The notes under the pieces: generated by a model
Databases searched by the model: none
What the model saw: the letters and a program-made list of their open reading frames with translations, nothing else
What the model was told of the DNA's origin: nothing
Shown here: piece after piece, positions 1-10,975 of the stretch
Layout: each line of letters begins with the position of its first letter
How positions within the stretch are numbered: position 1 is the stretch's first letter
Translations under genes and position numbers: made by a program
Source: Bettongia penicillata ogilbyi
Taxonomy: Eukaryota; Chordata; Mammalia; Diprotodontia; Potoroidae
Direction: 5' to 3'
Assembly (NCBI GenBank): GCA_023548195.1
Contig: JAJHZJ010000271.1
Span: 1,214,566 to 1,278,565 of the forward strand
Length of the DNA stretch: 64,000 bases

Positions 1-429
1 ATACACAGAAGGGTCTACTGTATAGGTTCTTAAATCTACTTCTATAAAAGGAATGAAACTTTTGAGGGGTCAGCAATCACTTCAATGAAACACAAGTACC
101 AACAGGGACCAATAGACAGATCTTCCAACTATCTGACCATAGGCAATACATACATAATTATTAGAGAGAGAAGCACCATTATCTGAGTTTTCCAAGGTAG
201 AGAGATCCTTAAAATGGCTGTCCAGAGTCTCATCTGGCAGAGGAAACTTCCAAAAACTAAACCCCAAAGCAAAGGCTCACATCACAGTACATATACTCTT
301 TTCTGAGACAGAGGGAAAAATCTCTTGTGACCCAGTGCCTTATTAGCAATCACCAAAAAGTATGGACCTTCATAAGAAACAAGCCTCCCTCAGTAGCCCC
401 ATCTAAGGCCTTTAAATGGGTGGAGAAGA

Positions 430-561
430 ATTTTAAGTTCCATTACACTCCCCTTCCCAAGATGGCATGCAATCTTATCTGGATTCTACATATACATTCC
501 TATTAAACACATTTGCACATTAGTCAGGTTGCATAGAAGAATTAAAATGAAGAGGGGAAAC
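430..561 (-). mobile_element. L1 3' UTR fragment, distal to inserted LTR
   Basis: Antisense L1 3' UTR. The stretch around 465-545 (gcaatct..ctacatatacattc..acattagtc) aligns by eye with the L1 3' UTR copy at 38650-38720. It is separated from the rest of the same L1 by the LTR at 562-1084. Confidence 0.6.
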
Positions 562-1084
562 TGTAGCATCAATGTGATATTCACAGCAACCACAGTGACT
601 CTGATTATCTTCGTGCAATTCTGAATCATGAAATATAACACATTCTTCATAAAGAAGACAAAACCAAAACGTTTATTCAGAAACCAAAAAGCCAAATCCA
701 TCATGGTAACAAAAATCTAAACAAAATAACAATGCCGAGGAAATACCTTCCCTCTGCTAGGCTTCCCACAAATCAGCTCCATTAAACAAATCACAAGTAG
801 GATCCCTTAAAATCATAAACAAACCCTTTCACTTATGTTAGCTAATAGCCTGCATCCTTCCTAACTCTGACTGCTCACTCACTAATTTCCTCTGAGCTCT
901 TCTCTAGCTCTGCCTCTTCCTGTTCCATCCTTTCTGTTATACCCATTCAGTAAACTCCTCCCACCACAGGCTCCATGTGACTTAGACTCATGCTACTCAG
1001 GCTTCCATGTGACCCAGGCAGGTCACATGGACCTATTAATGAGTATGAAAGATTTTCCGACTTAAATTACCATTACAAAAACCA
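562..1084 (-). mobile_element. Endogenous retroviral LTR, minus strand (probable solo LTR)
   Basis: About 520 bp, beginning TG (at 1084 on minus) and ending CA (at 562). It aligns along its length with the plus-strand LTR at 7640-8107: shared blocks include the CATTAATAGG and GTCACATGGAAGCCTGAGT segments near the 5' end and ATGATGGATTT near the 3' end. On the minus strand it carries AATAAA at 677-672, where an LTR poly(A) signal would lie. It sits within the 3' UTR of a minus-strand L1. No matching internal region is adjacent, so a solo LTR is likeliest. I saw no clean target-site duplication. Family not identified. Confidence 0.72.
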
Positions 1085-2160
1085 TGAGAAAAACCAAAAC
1101 AAAAGAAAATATAACAAAAGAGAAAATAGTCTGCTTCATTCTATATTCTGACTCTATAATTCTTTCTCTGGATGTTGATAGCATTTTCTATCAAGAGTCC
1201 TTTGAAAATATTTTATGTCCTTGCATTGCTGTGAAGGGCTAAGTCTCTCTGAAACAGTATTTGTTCACTGTGGCTCTTCCTGTGCCTAATGTTCTCCTGG
1301 TTCTATTTATTTCACTCAGAATCAGTTCATATAAGTCTTTCCAGGTTTTTCTGAAGTCTGCCTGTTCATCATTTCTTAGCACAATAATATTCCATTATAT
1401 TCATATATTACAACTTGTTATCCATTCCCCATCTGATGGGCATATTCTCAATTTCCAGGTCTTGGCCACCACAAAAAGAGCTGCTATAAATATTTTTGTA
1501 CATGTGGGTCCTTTTCCCATTTTTATGATTTCTTTGGCATATGGTCCTAGAAATGGTATTGATGCATCAAGGAGAATAGACATTTTTATAGCCCTTTGGG
1601 CATAATTCCAAATTGTTCTCCAGAATGGTCGGATTAGCCCACAGCTTGACCAACAGTGAATTAGTGCTCCAATTCTCCCACATCTTCTCCAACATTCATC
1701 ATTTTCCTGTTTTGTCATGTTAGCCAATCTGATAGATGTTCCTCAGATTTGTTTTGATTTGCATTTCTGTAGTCGATAGTTGCCTAGAACATTTTTCATA
1801 TGACTATAAATAGATTTAATTTCTGCCTCTGAGAACTGCCTGTTCATATTCTTTGACCATATCTATTGAGGGATGACTTGTATTCTTGTAAATTTGACTT
1901 GGTGGTCTATATATTCTAGAAATGAGGTCTTTATCACAGAAACTACTTGTTAAAATTCTTTCCCAATTGTCTGCTTCCCTCCTAATCTGGGTTGCATTGG
2001 CTTTGTTTTTGCAGAAAACTTTTCAATTTAATGTAATCAAAATTATTCATTATTCATTTGCATTTCTTAATGTTTTCTATCTCTTGTTTGGTCATAAATT
2101 TCTCCATTCATCTTACAGATAAATTATTCCTTGCTCCTCTAATTTGTTTATACTATCAGC
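1085..2160 (-). mobile_element. L1 ORF2 C-terminal region, antisense, degenerate
   Basis: Minus-strand translation across 1401-1727 gives the C-terminal ORF2p landmarks WRTIWNYAQRA, FLGPYAKEI, CTKIFIAALFVVAKTW and CPSDGEWI. This is the reverse transcriptase/endonuclease protein of LINE-1, downstream of the catalytic domain. The 3' UTR lies at 1085-1260. Only 108 codons stay open, so it is dead. It is the main part of the L1 interrupted by the LTR at 562-1084. Confidence 0.88.
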
Positions 2161-2790
2161 CTTAATACTTAGATTTTCTTCAGCATTATTTTGTGCCTCT
2201 TTTAGTAGCTGTTAATTATCTTTTCTTTCATTGCTCTCATTTTCCCACTTTTTCCTTTACCAGTTTTATTTGATTTGAAAATCATTTTTTAATGTCTTCC
2301 AGGAATTCATGTTGAATTTGTGTCTGATTCCTTTCTTTTCCTTTGAGGCTTTTCTTGTAACTGTTTTGAGAAAATTGTCTTCTGAGTTTGTGTCAAGTTA
2401 TTTTTCCTTTGTTTGCTTATTTTTCTAACCTATTCTTTACTTTGAAATTCATTTTTCAGTTGAACTCAGTCCCCAAGAGGGTAGTAAAGTGATACTGTCA
2501 GAAACTTCAGACTTATTAACATTTGTTTTCTCATAGATAATTCTGGGGGTTTGAAAGTTTTGCTGCTTCCAAGGTGCTGTGATGTATGCAGAAGTATAGC
2601 TGCTGCTGTCCTTTCCTGAACTCTTGTCCTTACCCAGGCAAATGCTCTTGATCCTGTAGTATTTCAATCATTACTTCGCCTCATGACCCATGCTTTCTTG
2701 TGAATGAAAGTATATTGCTGAGGCCCTGATGCCTTATGATTGCCATTTGTACTCCTCCTTTGTGATTAAAAGTGCTCCTTTCCATTCTTG
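2161..2790 (-). mobile_element. L1 ORF1 N-terminus and 5' UTR, antisense, weak match
   Basis: The 2170-2330 stretch (attttcttcagcatt, ttttgatttgaaaatc, cttccaggaattcat) resembles the antisense coiled-coil part of L1 ORF1 seen at 14930-15075 and 31950-32090. It directly follows ORF2 C-terminal sequence, so most of ORF2 is missing. It may be the 5' half of the same L1 after an internal deletion, or a separate insertion. Confidence 0.5.
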
Positions 2791-2799
2791 CACTGTGAA

Positions 2800-3236
2800 G
2801 CAGAAGTGGGTGTAGGCAATTTCCATGTTTTTTCTGAAATCAGCCTGCTCATTTTATCTTATAGCACAGTGGTATTCCATCATAATTATATGCTACAACT
2901 TGTTTAGTCATTCCCAATTCTTTGCCAATGCAAAAAAAGAGCTACTATATTTTTGTGCATATAAGTCCTTTTACTTAAAAAAATTCTCTTGGGATATGGT
3001 CTAGTCATGATATTTTTGGATCAAAGGGTATGTACAGCTTTATAGCCCTTTGGGCTTAGTTTAAAATTTTTTTTTCAGAATGTTTAAAACAGTTCAACAC
3101 TCCACCAACTGTTCATTAGTATTATCAAATTTGTTGTCTCTTTTCTAGAATTTGTCATTTCTAATGGATATGGGGTAATACTTCAGGTTTTTTTAATATT
3201 CATTTTTCTTTTCAAAGTTAATTTAAAGTATTTTTT
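2800..3236 (-). mobile_element. L1 ORF2 C-terminal fragment, left half of split copy
   Basis: Antisense ORF2 sequence collinear with 39040-39470: the blocks tattccat..tacaacttgt, aaaaaagagctact and tttatagccctttgggc are recognisable. It breaks at 3236 and resumes at 9036 in the correct register. Confidence 0.75.
3223..3236 (+). repeat. Left target-site duplication of 5.8-kb insertion
   Basis: TTAAAGTATTTTTT matches TTAAAGTACTTTTT at 9036-9049 at 13 of 14 positions. Both lie within one interrupted L1 copy. Confidence 0.72.
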
Positions 3237-5845
3237 TTTGGAGAGCTAAAATGGCAGAGTAAAAGCAGGGATTCACCAAAGCTCTCCTCCATACCCATAT
3301 AAATACCCATAAAAAATGACTCTAAACAAATTCTAGAGCAGCAGAACCCACAGGAAAATAAAGTAAAGAAATTCCTACCCTAAGACAATCTGAAAGATAG
3401 ACAGGAAAGGTCTATTGCACCAGGCTGAGAGAGGAATACATTCTAGCACATGCTGGACCAGCATAGCCTGGGTCCCAGGAAACCCAGAGCAAGTCTCAGG
3501 GGACTGAATCACTAGTAGCTGTGGTAGGTTCCAGACTTTTCAACCCACAAACGCCTAAGATAACTCAGAAGCTTAGTAGGAAAGGTCTGCTGGATCTGGG
3601 TGAAAGAGAAGCACAGTTCAGCTCCAGCAAACCAGGAGCAGGCCTCTTGGAAGTAAATGAATCAGTGGTGGTTGTGATGGTGGTGGTGGTGGTGGCAGCA
3701 GAGGTAGTGGCTGTTTCTGGAGCTCTCAGCCCACAGATGGTGAAAGGAACAATAACTGTCACAAGGAGATTACAGCTGTCTCTTTGCAGGTACTCAAAGC
3801 TCTGTATGATAGTCCTGGAGGAAGGAAGAGTGCTAATACAGCTGGACTTGTGGCAGCAGTGGAGAGGGGACCTTTCTCATAGCTGCAAGGTATAAAAGAG
3901 GGATTATTTTCAGTCACAGATCAGAGCACAGAGAAGGGGAGGGGTAAATATACCTCCTTTGATCATAACACTTTTGAAGGACTGAAAACTCACAGGTCCT
4001 TAGAAATATCACTGAAAATAACAGCACAAAACCCTGAAGCTTGGAATAGTATGACCTCCACACTAGAAACAGAGACAAACCTCAACAAAGAGTTAAAAAA
4101 GTCAAGCAATAGGTTCGGAAAATGAGCAAACAATGGAAAAAAAAAACAAAAACAAAACTTTGGGCTATAGAATCTTACTTTGGTGATAAGGAATATAAAA
4201 ACATATAGTCAGAATGAGACAAAAAAGTCAAAGCTCCTACATTCAAAGGCTTCAAGAAAAATATGAATTAGTCTCAGGCCATGAAAGAGCTGAAAAATAA
4301 TTTTGGAAATCAAGTAGAGAAGCAGAGGAAAAACTGGGAACAGACAATAAGAGTGATGATGTAAGAAAACCATGAACAATGACTCAACAGGTTGTTGAAA
4401 GAGAACCCAAAAATACTGAAGAAAATAACAGCTTGAAAAATTAACTAACCCAAATGGCAAAAAAAGAGGTCCAAAGAGTGAATGAGGGGAAATATGCTTT
4501 AAAAAAGCAGAATTGGCCAAATGAAAAAGGCAGTCCGAAAGGTCACAGAAGAAAATAGAGTGAATGGAAGCTAATGACTCTATGAGAAATCAAGAAATTA
4601 TATGACAAAATTAAGAGAATGAAAACTAGAAGACAATGTGAAATATCTCATTGGAAAATCAACTGACCTGGAAAATAGAACCAAGAGAGACAATTTAAAA
4701 ATTACTGGACTACCTGAAAGCCATGATCAAAAAGACAGCATAGATATCACCTGTCAAGAATTATCAAGGAAAACTGCCTGATATTCAAGAACCAGAGGGT
4801 AAAATAGAAATGCTAAGTCTCCACTGATCACCTCTTGAAAGATACCCCAAATTGAAAACCAGGAACACAATAGCCAAATTTCAATATTACCATGTCAAGG
4901 AAAAAATATTGGAGGTAACCAGAAAGAAACAATCCAAGTATTATGGAACCATAATCAGGATTACAAAAGATTTAGCAACTTCTACCTTAAGGAATCAGAG
5001 GGCTATGAATATGATATTCTGGAGGCCAAAGGAATTAGGATTAAAACCAAGAATCCTCAATCCAGGAAAACTGAGTGTAGTTCATGAGGGGGAAAATTAT
5101 ATTCAGTGAGGTAGGGGAATTTAATCCATTCTTGAAAAAGACTGGAAAATTTGACTTTCACATACATGACTTAGATGAAGCATGGAAAGGTAAACAGGAA
5201 AGAAAAATCATAAGGTACTTGTTAAAGATAAACATTTTACATTACTACATGGAAGTATGGCATTTGTAACTCATGATACCTTTGTAATTATTAGGGTAGT
5301 TGGAGGGAATATATGTAAGGGATGATATTTTGAATATGAAGGGATGATATCTAAAAAATAAAATTAAGGGTGAGAGAGGAATGTAGTAGAAGGAGAAAGG
5401 GAGAAGTATAATGTGATAAATTAACTCACATAAGAGTTATAACCTCAAAGAGGCAAGAAAAAAACTTTTTTGCTATGGAGAGGAAGATGGGGGAGGTGAA
5501 AGAGAATTGCTTAAGGAAGGAATAGCAAACATACTCTGTTGGGTATGGAAGTATATCCTACCCTAAAGGAAAGTAGGGGGAAGGGCATCAGAGAGGTGAG
5601 GGGGGTGATAGAAAGGGGAGCATATTGGGGGAGGGGTAATCAGAAGCAAATACTTTTGAGGAGGGACATGGTAAAAGGAGAGAATAGAATAAATGGGGGT
5701 GGGTGGGATAGGATGGAGAAAAATATCAATTGGAGTAAAATGACAATTACGGAAGTGTTTCGTGTGTATATATAGGTATAACCTATATTGGTGTTTGCCT
5801 TCTCAATGAGGGCTGGTGGGGAGGAAGAAATAGAATCATGAAAAG
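3237..5845 (+). mobile_element. HAL1/L1 element: 5' UTR, ORF1, G-rich 3' region
   Basis: The 5' end (ggagagctaaaatggcag, 3239-3256) is the usual start of marsupial L1/HAL1 5' UTRs, and 3300-3360 has the ctctaaacaaattctagagcagcagaaccca block. ORF1-like sequence follows at about 4080-5180. The clearest open part is 4852-5109, with AKFQYYHVKEKIL, RKKQSKYYGT and FWRPKELGLKPRIL, which correspond to the C-terminal nucleic-acid-binding part of L1 ORF1p. Several stops break it. The purine-rich 5350-5800 region resembles the HAL1-type 3' UTR at 15500-15720. Sequence similarity ends near 5845, where the retroviral remnant starts. Confidence 0.82.
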
Positions 5846-7639
5846 AACTGGCCAGGATGTGTTGGAGAGGTTGGGCCTTGTTGACAAGTTATTGCCTTAT
5901 GTGTAAAAGCAGAGACAAGCTGCTGGAAGAGAAAGTGCAGATGCAAAGGGAGTGGGGTGGTTTGCATGGGAATCTTTCTGAGCCACAGTGTTCTCCTTTA
6001 GAAGAGCAAGCTGGGAGGTTTCAGGTGGTAGAACATGCTGCTATTAGTTTAGGTCTCAAAAAGAAGTGAGAAACTAACAAAGGGAATGTGCATGCAGCCC
6101 TTGAACAGGCTGGGTCAAGTTGCCAGAAGAATGGGAGGAAAATGAAACAAAGTTAGACAAGGAGGCTTTTATGAATGCAGATATTCATCCAATACTAAGA
6201 ATAAAGCAACAGAACCAGGAGGCCCACACAGTGTTTAGGAGATAAATAGAGATTTTCCTCAGCAGCAGGTCATAGATATTTGAGTCAGTTCACCGAAGAA
6301 TGAGAGAATTGTTAGTCTTAGATGGTCAGAATCAGTGATGAAGGGGCAAGAGGAGTATCTATAGACAAGGTAGATTGCTTGAAGTTTATAGGTATTAGAA
6401 TCCTTTTGTATTTCAAGCTTTTAGGGATTGTCATATGCAAGGATGTAGCAATTAAATGATAAATAAATTAAATAAAAATAAATTAATTAATGATTGAAGC
6501 ATTAGCTCAGACAGATGCGGCAGGGAGTGTTCTACTGACACTATATGGCCTAGTGGAGGTAGACCCTGGTATTTGCTTAGGGAACATATGAGAAAGTTAA
6601 AGAAGTTAAAGGAGGAGGTAATACAGACAGCAATAATGATGGGAAACACTGAGGTCTGTCATGGTACCTCCTTAGCAGTTTCTCATACAAATATCATAGT
6701 GAAGATGGCTCCTCTTACCTACAAGCACCTAATTGTTACTCTACTAATTGGGAAAATCAGGCACCCTCTTTTGGAGGTACTGGAAAAGATTTCAGTTAGG
6801 TGACTTAGAGGAATGGGTAAAAGATAAATTTCCTTGAGAGAGAAGAGTAAATATACAGCAGATTGAAAGTCAGAATACATTAATAAGAAAAGAATTGTTT
6901 ACTGCTCTGTTGAAAGAAGGGGTAGACTTTGGAAGAATAGATGATAGTCCAATTAATGAGCTCTATAAAATGTGCGGAGAAAAGGGACTTGATATTTGAC
7001 TGAATGGGGAAGTAAGGATTGCCCCTGCAGATCCTCTTGAAACATTACATCCAAGTTTGTCACACCTACAGGGAGAATAGGAAATTGGCCAGGGTCTAGC
7101 TCAGATTAAAGAAAGTACATCTCTAGCCAGAATGATGACCATGAATCTGCAAATCAGAAAATGGTAAACAGCAAAGAATAAGCCTATGATATTGTGTTCA
7201 TAACTCCAGAAGCACCATTGACCCTATACCTGCCCTGCTTCTGGTTATTATCTCCTTATTTATTTATTTTGTTTGTTTGTTTCATGTATGTTAAACTTGT
7301 TTGCTATATTTGTTTCCTGTAGACTTAATACTCTCTACCTGCAGATACCTGACCACTCAAAGTGATGTCACCACCTCTCCAGGACTGTGATGTGTCACCC
7401 CTGGACCTGGTGTCGACCAAGCTCTAGTGTCAGTTAAAGAACTGACCCCTGGAATGGGACTTCTTGGGGCAGGGGCAGTTCTATGTCCAATCTCAGCAGG
7501 AAGTAGCTATGAAAGAAGAGACCTTTAACCCTTACCCCAAGAACTTTATATTGTTGTAAAGTTCTATTGACATCAGTTACCTCTAAACTCTCATTAACCT
7601 AATAGATATGAAAGATCTTGGGGCTGAATGTATTGTTAA
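5846..7639 (+). mobile_element. Endogenous retroviral internal region, decayed
   Basis: Non-L1 sequence lying immediately 5' of an LTR in the same orientation, so read as retroviral internal DNA. No frame stays open beyond 76 codons. One frame near 7228-7285 is strongly hydrophobic, as an Env membrane segment would be, but I could not identify gag, pol or env securely. No 5' LTR or primer binding site is visible, so the element is 5'-truncated or rearranged. The assignment rests mainly on position. Confidence 0.42.
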
Positions 7640-8107
7640 TGTGTTTTTGCATAATGGGAAGATCTTTCTGATCCATTAATAGGCCCACATGACCTGCTTG
7701 AGTCACATGGAAGCCTGAGTCGCAAGAGTTTGTGGTGAGAAGTGCTTGCCAAAGAGGTGTGGAGCAGGAAGGGTGGAGTAGAGCTGAAAGGAAGTTGGAC
7801 ACAACAGTTAGAACTGAGGGAGAGAGAGGAAGCAGGAAGCAATCTGTGAGTGCTCTTTTGTAGGAAAATCCTAACAGGGAGAAGGCGTGAGGATGCTGGT
7901 GTCCCCTGCATTGTTACTGTATATAGAGTTCTTTGTTGCTATGATGGATTTAGCTTTCTGGTGCTGGAATTCAGGTTTCTGGTGTTTAAAGAAGTGTTTT
8001 GGTTCTGTCTGCCATGTGCAGAGTCTGTTCTATTTTACAATTCAGAATTATGCCAGCATATTCACAGCTGATGTAGGTGCTGTAAATATCATGTTGCCAC
8101 TATACCA
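7640..8107 (+). mobile_element. Endogenous retroviral 3' LTR, plus strand
   Basis: About 468 bp, starting TG at 7640 and ending CCA at 8107. It is the same family as the minus-strand LTR at 562-1084. The AATAAA of that copy is not kept here; the equivalent place reads gtttaaag. It is followed directly by L1 sequence. Confidence 0.72.
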
Positions 8108-9035
8108 TGTGAGAAAAAAAATAATATTCTAATTAACTATTGATTGGAGAAATACAAAGTAAAACAATTCTGAGGTACAACCTCATGCCTATTAGATTAG
8201 ATGATAGTACAGAAAAGGTAGATGGCAAATGTTGGAGGGGATGTGGGAAAAATGAGACTTTCTTGTAATGTTGTTGGAGTTGCAAACTGATTATTCGCTT
8301 ATCTAGAGCAATTTGTAACTGTTCTCAAAGGGCTATGGAACCATGCATATCCTTTGACATACCGCTAATAGGTCTATAACCTGAAAGAGATAAAAGCAAC
8401 GAAGAAAACAACTGACATGTACAAAAAATGTTTATAGTCACTCTTTTCTGGGGATGAAGAATTGGAAATTGAGGGAATGCACATCAACTGGGGAATAACT
8501 GAATAAGTTGTGATATGTAATTGTGATGGAATACTATTGTATTATAAGGAATGAGCAGGATGCTCTCAGATAAACCTAGAAGGACTTTCATGAGTTGATG
8601 TAAAATGAAATGTTATGGGTACAAAGTAACAACAGAATTGTAGAGTGATTAGCTGTGAGTAACTTAGCTATTCTTAGCAATGCAACAGTTCATGACAACT
8701 CTGAAGAACTTAAGATGAAAAGTGCTATCTATTCCTAGAGAAAGAACTGATGGCATCTGAAAATATATTGAAGAACCTTTTTTTTTCACTTTATTTTTCT
8801 TGAGGGTTTTTTTACACTATATTTTCTTTTGCAACATTACTATTATAGATATATTTTGCATGACTACACATACATAGCCTATATGGAGCTGCTTGCTTTC
8901 TCAAAGAGAAGGACTGGGAAAGGAGAAGGAGAGAGAATTTGGAATTCAATGTTGTAAAAACAAATGTTAAAAATTGTTGTTTACATGTAACTGGGGGAAA
9001 ATTAAATTATAAATAAATACAAAAAAGTCAAAAAA
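8108..9035 (+). mobile_element. L1 ORF2 C-terminal end, 3' UTR and A-rich tail
   Basis: Sense-orientation equivalent of the antisense L1 3' ends elsewhere. Landmarks are the ttggaggggatgtgggaaaa block (8232-8251), caactggggaataactgaa (8489), tgatggaatactattg (8523) and gaaagaactgatggcat (8740), then an A/T-rich tail ending near 9035. The 3' UTR at 8870-8960 is like other copies. It forms the right end of the 5.8-kb inserted block. Confidence 0.85.
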
Positions 9036-9250
9036 TTAAAGTACTTTTTCATTTGATTATAGATTGCTCTGATGTCTTCTTCTGAAAACTGCTTGTACAT
9101 ATTCTTTGACCTTTTATCAAATGGGAATGGTTGTTTTTTTTATATTTGGCTTAGTTTTATACTCAGTATATATTTGAGGAATGAGGTCTTTATCAAAGAA
9201 ATTTGACATTTTTTTTAAAAGTATTGCTTCATTTCCTAAGGATATCTCCT
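9036..9250 (-). mobile_element. L1 ORF2 fragment, right half of split copy
   Basis: Begins with the right target-site duplication (9036-9049) and continues the L1 copy broken at 3236. The order catttgattatag, cttcttctgaaaactg, tattctttgacc follows on from the left half, as in 39470-39540. Confidence 0.75.
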
Positions 9251-10071
9251 TAAATCAAGATTATTTTTGCTTTTTCTTTGACTGAGATCATGATTCCCCC
9301 CCCCCACCTTTTTTACTTCAGCTGAAACATATTAGACTCTGCTCTAACTTTTAACACTGTGCATATCTTTTTGTTCCAAGTGTATTTCTTATAATAAACA
9401 ATGTATAGTTGGATTCTGATTTCTAATCCATTCTTCTATCTGCTTCCATTTTATGGGTGAGCTCATACCATTCACATTCACAATTATGATTACTGTGTAT
9501 TTCCCTTTACTCCATTTTCTTGTTCCCCTCACCTCTTTCCTTGAAAACCTATTTTGCTTCTGATTCTTATCTCCCTTAATCTGTCCTCTAATTTATCATC
9601 TATCCCTTTCCTTTATCCTTTTCCTTCCTATTTCCCTGCTAAGGAACTTAAATTTTTATACCACCTGACTGTGTCTGTTATTCCTTCTTTGAAACAACTC
9701 TATGATAGTGATGTTCAAGGATGACCTGTCATTCCTCCCTTTTCTCATTCATTGTAATAGCTCTTCATTGCACATCTCTTATGTGAGAAAGTTTACCCAT
9801 TTTACCTCTCCCTTACCCCTTTTCCAAGTGCATCCCTCTTTGTTTCTCCAATCATTTTTTTGGAGATGATTCCAATATAATCTACTCACACCTATGCCCT
9901 CTATGTAAACTCCTTTTAACTGCCCTAATAATGATGAAGTGCATAGAAGTTATGTGTATCATTTGCCCATATAGGAATGTAAATATTTTGACTTCAGTAC
10001 CCTATGATTACTATGTCATCTTTACCTTTTTGTGCTTCTCCTGATTATTCTGTTTTACTGTCACATTTTCT
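9251..10071 (-). mobile_element. Probable L1-derived sequence, antisense
   Basis: T/C-rich, antisense-looking stretch contiguous with the preceding L1 fragment (tgtatttcttataataaac, ggattctgatttctaatcc). Orientation and continuity suggest L1, but I recognise no protein motif. Confidence 0.38.
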
Positions 10072-10405
10072 ATTCAGCTCTGGTTGTGTGTGTTTGTTGC
10101 TGAAGAAGACCATTCCATCAGAGAAATAATGACATGACTTGCACTTGACTTTGTTTTGAGTGAGAGAGGGCTGTGTAGGTCACCAACCTCACTTCTCCAG
10201 AGCCATCTGAATCCAGTGACAAGATTACCAGAATCAGGATGACTGGAGATGACCCAGGATGAGGCAATTGGGGTTAAGCGACTTGCCCAAGGACACAGCT
10301 AGTGAGTGTCAAGTGTCTGAGGTGAGATTTGAACTCAGGTCCTCCTGACTCCTGCACTGGTGCTATATCCACTGCACCACTTAGCTGCCCCAATTCAGCT
10401 CTGGT
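10072..10405 (-). mobile_element. tRNA-headed SINE with long unique tail and perfect TSD
   Basis: The SINE body is 10085-10392, read on the minus strand. It starts ggggcagctaagtgg, has the tRNA-like promoter part (gagttcaaat, the B-box region, near 10334), then gtgtccttgggcaagtcgctt, and continues into about 170 bp of different sequence ending in an ACA-rich tail at 10085. ATTCAGCTCTGGT is repeated exactly at 10072-10084 and 10393-10405. The perfect duplication points to a fairly recent insertion. It belongs to the common marsupial tRNA-SINE group; the exact family name needs a library search. Confidence 0.9.
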
Positions 10406-10450
10406 ATTTTCATCAGAAAGGATTAAAAGCCCTTTCTCTCTCTTTCTCCA

Positions 10451-10700
10451 AAGATATGTGTGTGTGTGTTTGTATATGTGCATATGTATGTATGTATATA
10501 TACACACATATATACATATATACGTATGTGTGTATGTATATGTATATACATATGTGTGTATATACATGTATATACACACACATATATATATACATATGTA
10601 CGCATACATACACACATATACATATATATGCATACATACATATATACATATGTGTGTGTGTATATATACATATGTATATATATATATGTGATATGTGTGC
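10451..10700 (+). repeat. TG/TA/CA mixed microsatellite
   Basis: Interspersed TG, TA and CA dinucleotides with ATGT/ACAT variants over about 250 bp. It produces long Tyr/Ile/His/Cys-rich open frames on both strands that are artefacts. Confidence 0.95.
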
Positions 10701-10834
10701 ATGTGTATCCCTGAAGGATTAAAGATTTACACTGTTTCTTGCTTTTCATAATATAGTATTCCCAAATCCCTGTTAATTTCAGTGCCTTTAACATGCTATT
10801 TTTAAAAATTTATCCTGTATATAATTTACTTTGC

Positions 10835-10975
10835 ATATATTTGGTTTTTGTGTTGTCTTCCTTTGCAAGCTGCTAGAAGTCAGGGATTGTATTTTGCCTC
10901 TCTGTATCCCCAGCAATTAGCACAGTGACTGACAGTAAGTGTTTGATACATGTTTATCAGTTGATTAAAGCCCTT
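10835..10975 (+). mobile_element. L2 3'-end fragment
   Basis: Has the signature order caagctgctagaagtcaggga, ctctgtatccccagcaatt, agcacagtgactgaca, then a taagtgtttgata end, as in L2 3' ends. Confidence 0.65.

Noticed and set aside
10255..10392. tRNA gene
   Set aside because: tRNA-like promoter sequence belongs to a SINE with a TSD; no cloverleaf with an acceptor stem.
10274..10794. Six overlapping frames rich in Tyr, Ile, His and Cys
   Set aside because: TG/TA/CA dinucleotide repeat on both strands.
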